Positions 62,215 through 64,000 of a stretch of DNA of 64,000 nt are shown in pieces. This stretch comes from Klebsiella huaxiensis (lineage in GTDB: Bacteria > Pseudomonadota > Gammaproteobacteria > Enterobacterales > Enterobacteriaceae): contig NZ_CP036175.1 in NCBI RefSeq assembly GCF_003261575.2, positions 3,286,001 to 3,350,000 on the forward strand, read 5' to 3'. The translations under genes and the position numbers were made by a program. Each line of letters begins with the position of its first letter. Within the stretch, counting starts at the first letter, position 1. Under the pieces are notes generated by a model, which did not search any database, was not told the origin of the DNA, and worked only from the letters and a program-made list of their open reading frames with translations.

Positions 62215-62532
62215 CCCTCCTTGTCCAGCCGCTGTGGAAACACGGCTAACTGGAGAAACCGCTAATAAAAAGATACCATGTGGCAAAAATCAGGGTGCCC
62301 GCGCCCCGTGGGACATATGAATCTCTTTTCATAATACCTTCGCTCGCCTGACGCCAAACGCAGGGTGATTTAAGAGGTATACTCGAAGTTAATAAGCGGT
62401 TTAAATTTGAATTAGTTGGCCAAATAACCAACGCAACCATCGCTTACATTATCTCCATGAGCAATTAAGGTGGTGGTAAATGTTATTTAATATTAATAAG
62501 ATAGAGCCTTGCTCTGTAATCAAAAAGATACT
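62215..62532. other. Leader region upstream of sapA
   Basis: 318 bases with no gene visible. Short hairpins occur (AGCCG...CGGCT near 62227; GTTGG-CCAAATAA-CCAAC near 62416). The sap promoter should lie here; no operator could be assigned by eye. Confidence 0.35.
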
Positions 62533-64000
62533 ATGCGCCTGAAATTGTCATCTCTCCTGGCAGCCGTCTCCATGCTGTGCGGACAGGCCTTTGCCGCGCC
62601 AGCGCTGCCTGCTCACGCTGATATCCGTGATAGCGGCTTTGTTTATTGCGTCAGCGGTCAGGTCAATACTTTTAATCCGCAAAAGGTCAGCAGCGGACTG
62701 ATTGTCGACACGCTGGCCGCCCAGCTCTACGACCGCCTGCTTGATGTCGACCCTTATACTTACCGTCTGGTGCCTGAGCTAGCGGAGAGCTGGGAAGTAC
62801 TGGATAACGGCGCGACCTACCGTTTCCATCTGCGCAACAACGTACCATTCCAGACGACCACCTGGTTCAAGCCGACCCGCAACTTTAATGCCGATGACGT
62901 TATTTTCACCTTTGGGCGCATTTTTAACCGCGACCATCCGTGGCACAACGTTAACGGCAGCAGCTTCCCCTATTTCGACAGCCTGCAGTTCGCTGACAGC
63001 GTTGAAAGCGTACGTAAGCTGGATAACCAGACCGTCGAGTTTCGCTTGAAACGCCCGGACGCCTCGTTCCTTTGGCACCTGGCGACCCACTACGCCTCAG
63101 TCATGTCGGCGGAATATGCCGCGAAGCTGGCGCAGGGCGATCGTCAGGAGCTGATTGACCGCCAGCCGGTCGGCACCGGTCCGTTCCAGTTGGAAGAGTA
63201 TCGAAGTGGCCAGTACATCCGGCTACAGCGCCATTCAGCCTACTGGCGCGGCACGCCGTTGATGCCGCAGGTTGTCGTCGACCTCGGTTCTGGCGGGACA
63301 GGTCGCCTGTCGAAATTGCTCACCGGCGAGTGCGACGTGCTAGCCTGGCCCGCAGCCAGCCAGCTCTCAATTTTGCGTGACGATCCGCGACTGCGTTTGA
63401 CCCTGCGTCCAGGGATGAATATCGCCTGGCTGGCGTTTAACACTGCGAAACCTCCGCTCGATAACCCGGAAGTTCGTCATGCACTGGCGCTGGCGATTAA
63501 TAACCAGCGTCTGATGCAATCGATCTACTACGGCACGGCGGAAACCGCGGCGTCGATGCTGCCACGCGCCTCCTGGGCCTACGATAATGACGCCAAGATT
63601 ACCGAATACAATCCAGCGAAAGCGCGCGCCCAACTGAAAGCGCTGGGGCTGGAAAAGCTAACCCTTAAACTGTGGGTGCCAACCAGTTCGCAAGCCTGGA
63701 ACCCCAGCCCGCTGAAAACCGCCGAGCTTATTCAGGCGGATATGGCGCAGATTGGTGTAAAAGTGATTATCGTGCCGGTTGAAGGTCGTTTCCAGGAGGC
63801 AAGATTGATGGATATGAACCACGATCTAACGCTCTCTGGCTGGGCAACGGACAGCAACGATCCGGACAGTTTTTTCCGCCCGCTACTGAGCTGTGCGGCG
63901 ATTACCTCGCAAACCAACTACGCTCACTGGTGTAACCGCGAGTTCGATGAAGTGCTGCAAAAAGCGCTGACCTCGCAGCAGCTGGCATCACGTATTGAAG
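62533..64000 (+). CDS. sapA: SapA, antimicrobial peptide-binding protein, 3' end outside window
   Basis: Periplasmic solute-binding protein of the SapABCDF transporter, linked to resistance to antimicrobial peptides. Open to the end of the window: about 489 of some 547 residues. Signal peptide MRLKLSSLLAAVSMLCGQAF. Peptide-binding-family blocks: VNTFNPQKVSSGLIVDTLAA, SWEVLDNGATYRFHLRNNVP, VGTGPFQLEEYRSGQYIRL and GWATDSNDPDSFFRPLL. Follows pspF in the E. coli order, so sapBCDF should continue beyond the window. Confidence 0.95.
   Translation, partial: MRLKLSSLLAAVSMLCGQAFAAPALPAHADIRDSGFVYCVSGQVNTFNPQKVSSGLIVDTLAAQLYDRLLDVDPYTYRLVPELAESWEVLDNGATYRFHLRNNVPFQTTTWFKPTRNFNADDVIFTFGRIFNRDHPWHNVNGSSFPYFDSLQFADSVESVRKLDNQTVEFRLKRPDASFLWHLATHYASVMSAEYAAKLAQGDRQELIDRQPVGTGPFQLEEYRSGQYIRLQRHSAYWRGTPLMPQVVVDLGSGGTGRLSKLLTGECDVLAWPAASQLSILRDDPRLRLTLRPGMNIAWLAFNTAKPPLDNPEVRHALALAINNQRLMQSIYYGTAETAASMLPRASWAYDNDAKITEYNPAKARAQLKALGLEKLTLKLWVPTSSQAWNPSPLKTAELIQADMAQIGVKVIIVPVEGRFQEARLMDMNHDLTLSGWATDSNDPDSFFRPLLSCAAITSQTNYAHWCNREFDEVLQKALTSQQLASRIE

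Overview
The window is chromosomal DNA from a Klebsiella-like member of the Enterobacteriaceae. Both ends carry the E. coli/Klebsiella backbone in recognisable order: nifJ(ydbK)-micC-ompN-uspF-ttcA-dbpA-fnrS-zntB on the left, and mppA-mpaA-ycjG-tpx-tyrR-ycjF-ycjX-pspEDCBA-pspF-sapA on the right. The products look like close homologues of the E. coli proteins and mostly have the same lengths. The genus is inferred from gene content and from remembered Klebsiella-type accessory genes; no search was run.

Layout. 1-9.1 kb is backbone: pyruvate:flavodoxin oxidoreductase, the OmpN-type porin, a KTSC protein, UspF, TtcA, DbpA and ZntB. Two small RNAs are readable directly on the minus strand, MicC (2805-2914) and FnrS (7934-8055, with an FNR-type site centred near -42). 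9.4-18.8 kb is a chaperone-usher fimbrial operon on the minus strand (major pilin, chaperone, usher, two-domain adhesin, minor pilin, then a LuxR-type regulator), with two IprA-like regulators diverging from it. An IS5-group element splits the adhesin gene, and two 127-bp ERIC elements lie in the locus. 18.8-24.4 kb holds a FhuE-like siderophore receptor divergent from a YncE-like protein, each with a Fur-type site, then a DeoR regulator and a Gfo/Idh/MocA oxidoreductase. 24.5-26.3 kb is an SOS-controlled umuDC operon with a perfect LexA box. 26.5-27.5 kb has two small unknown genes, a long imperfect inverted repeat and a PTS IIB gene cut off by a second copy of the same IS element.

28.75-43.6 kb is the most unusual part. 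It is a tightly packed plus-strand operon of six genes: a giant protein that has lost its start at the IS (about 1160 residues left), two small proteins sharing a motif, a 2335-residue giant protein, a 912-residue protein with three glycosyltransferase-like modules, and a 247-residue secreted Cys-containing protein. I recognise no described system in it.

43.7-50.5 kb returns to backbone: murein-peptide uptake and recycling (mppA, mpaA, ycjG), tpx, an AbrB-type membrane protein and tyrR. 50.8-55.3 kb is a three-gene, translationally coupled operon (PlsC-like acyltransferase, PAP2 phosphatase, PEP-synthase/rifampicin-phosphotransferase-like enzyme). 55.3-56.2 kb is a decay zone with remnants of a GH4 glycosidase and a LysR regulator plus a REP/BIME element. 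56.2-61.8 kb is the phage-shock region (ycjF, ycjX, pspEDCBA, sigma-54 promoter, divergent pspF). The window ends inside sapA.

The two IS copies are in direct orientation and about 16.3 kb apart. The first is a clean insertion with a target duplication. The second has no matching duplication and sits between two truncated genes, so it marks a rearrangement, probably a deletion, at the left edge of the giant-protein cluster.
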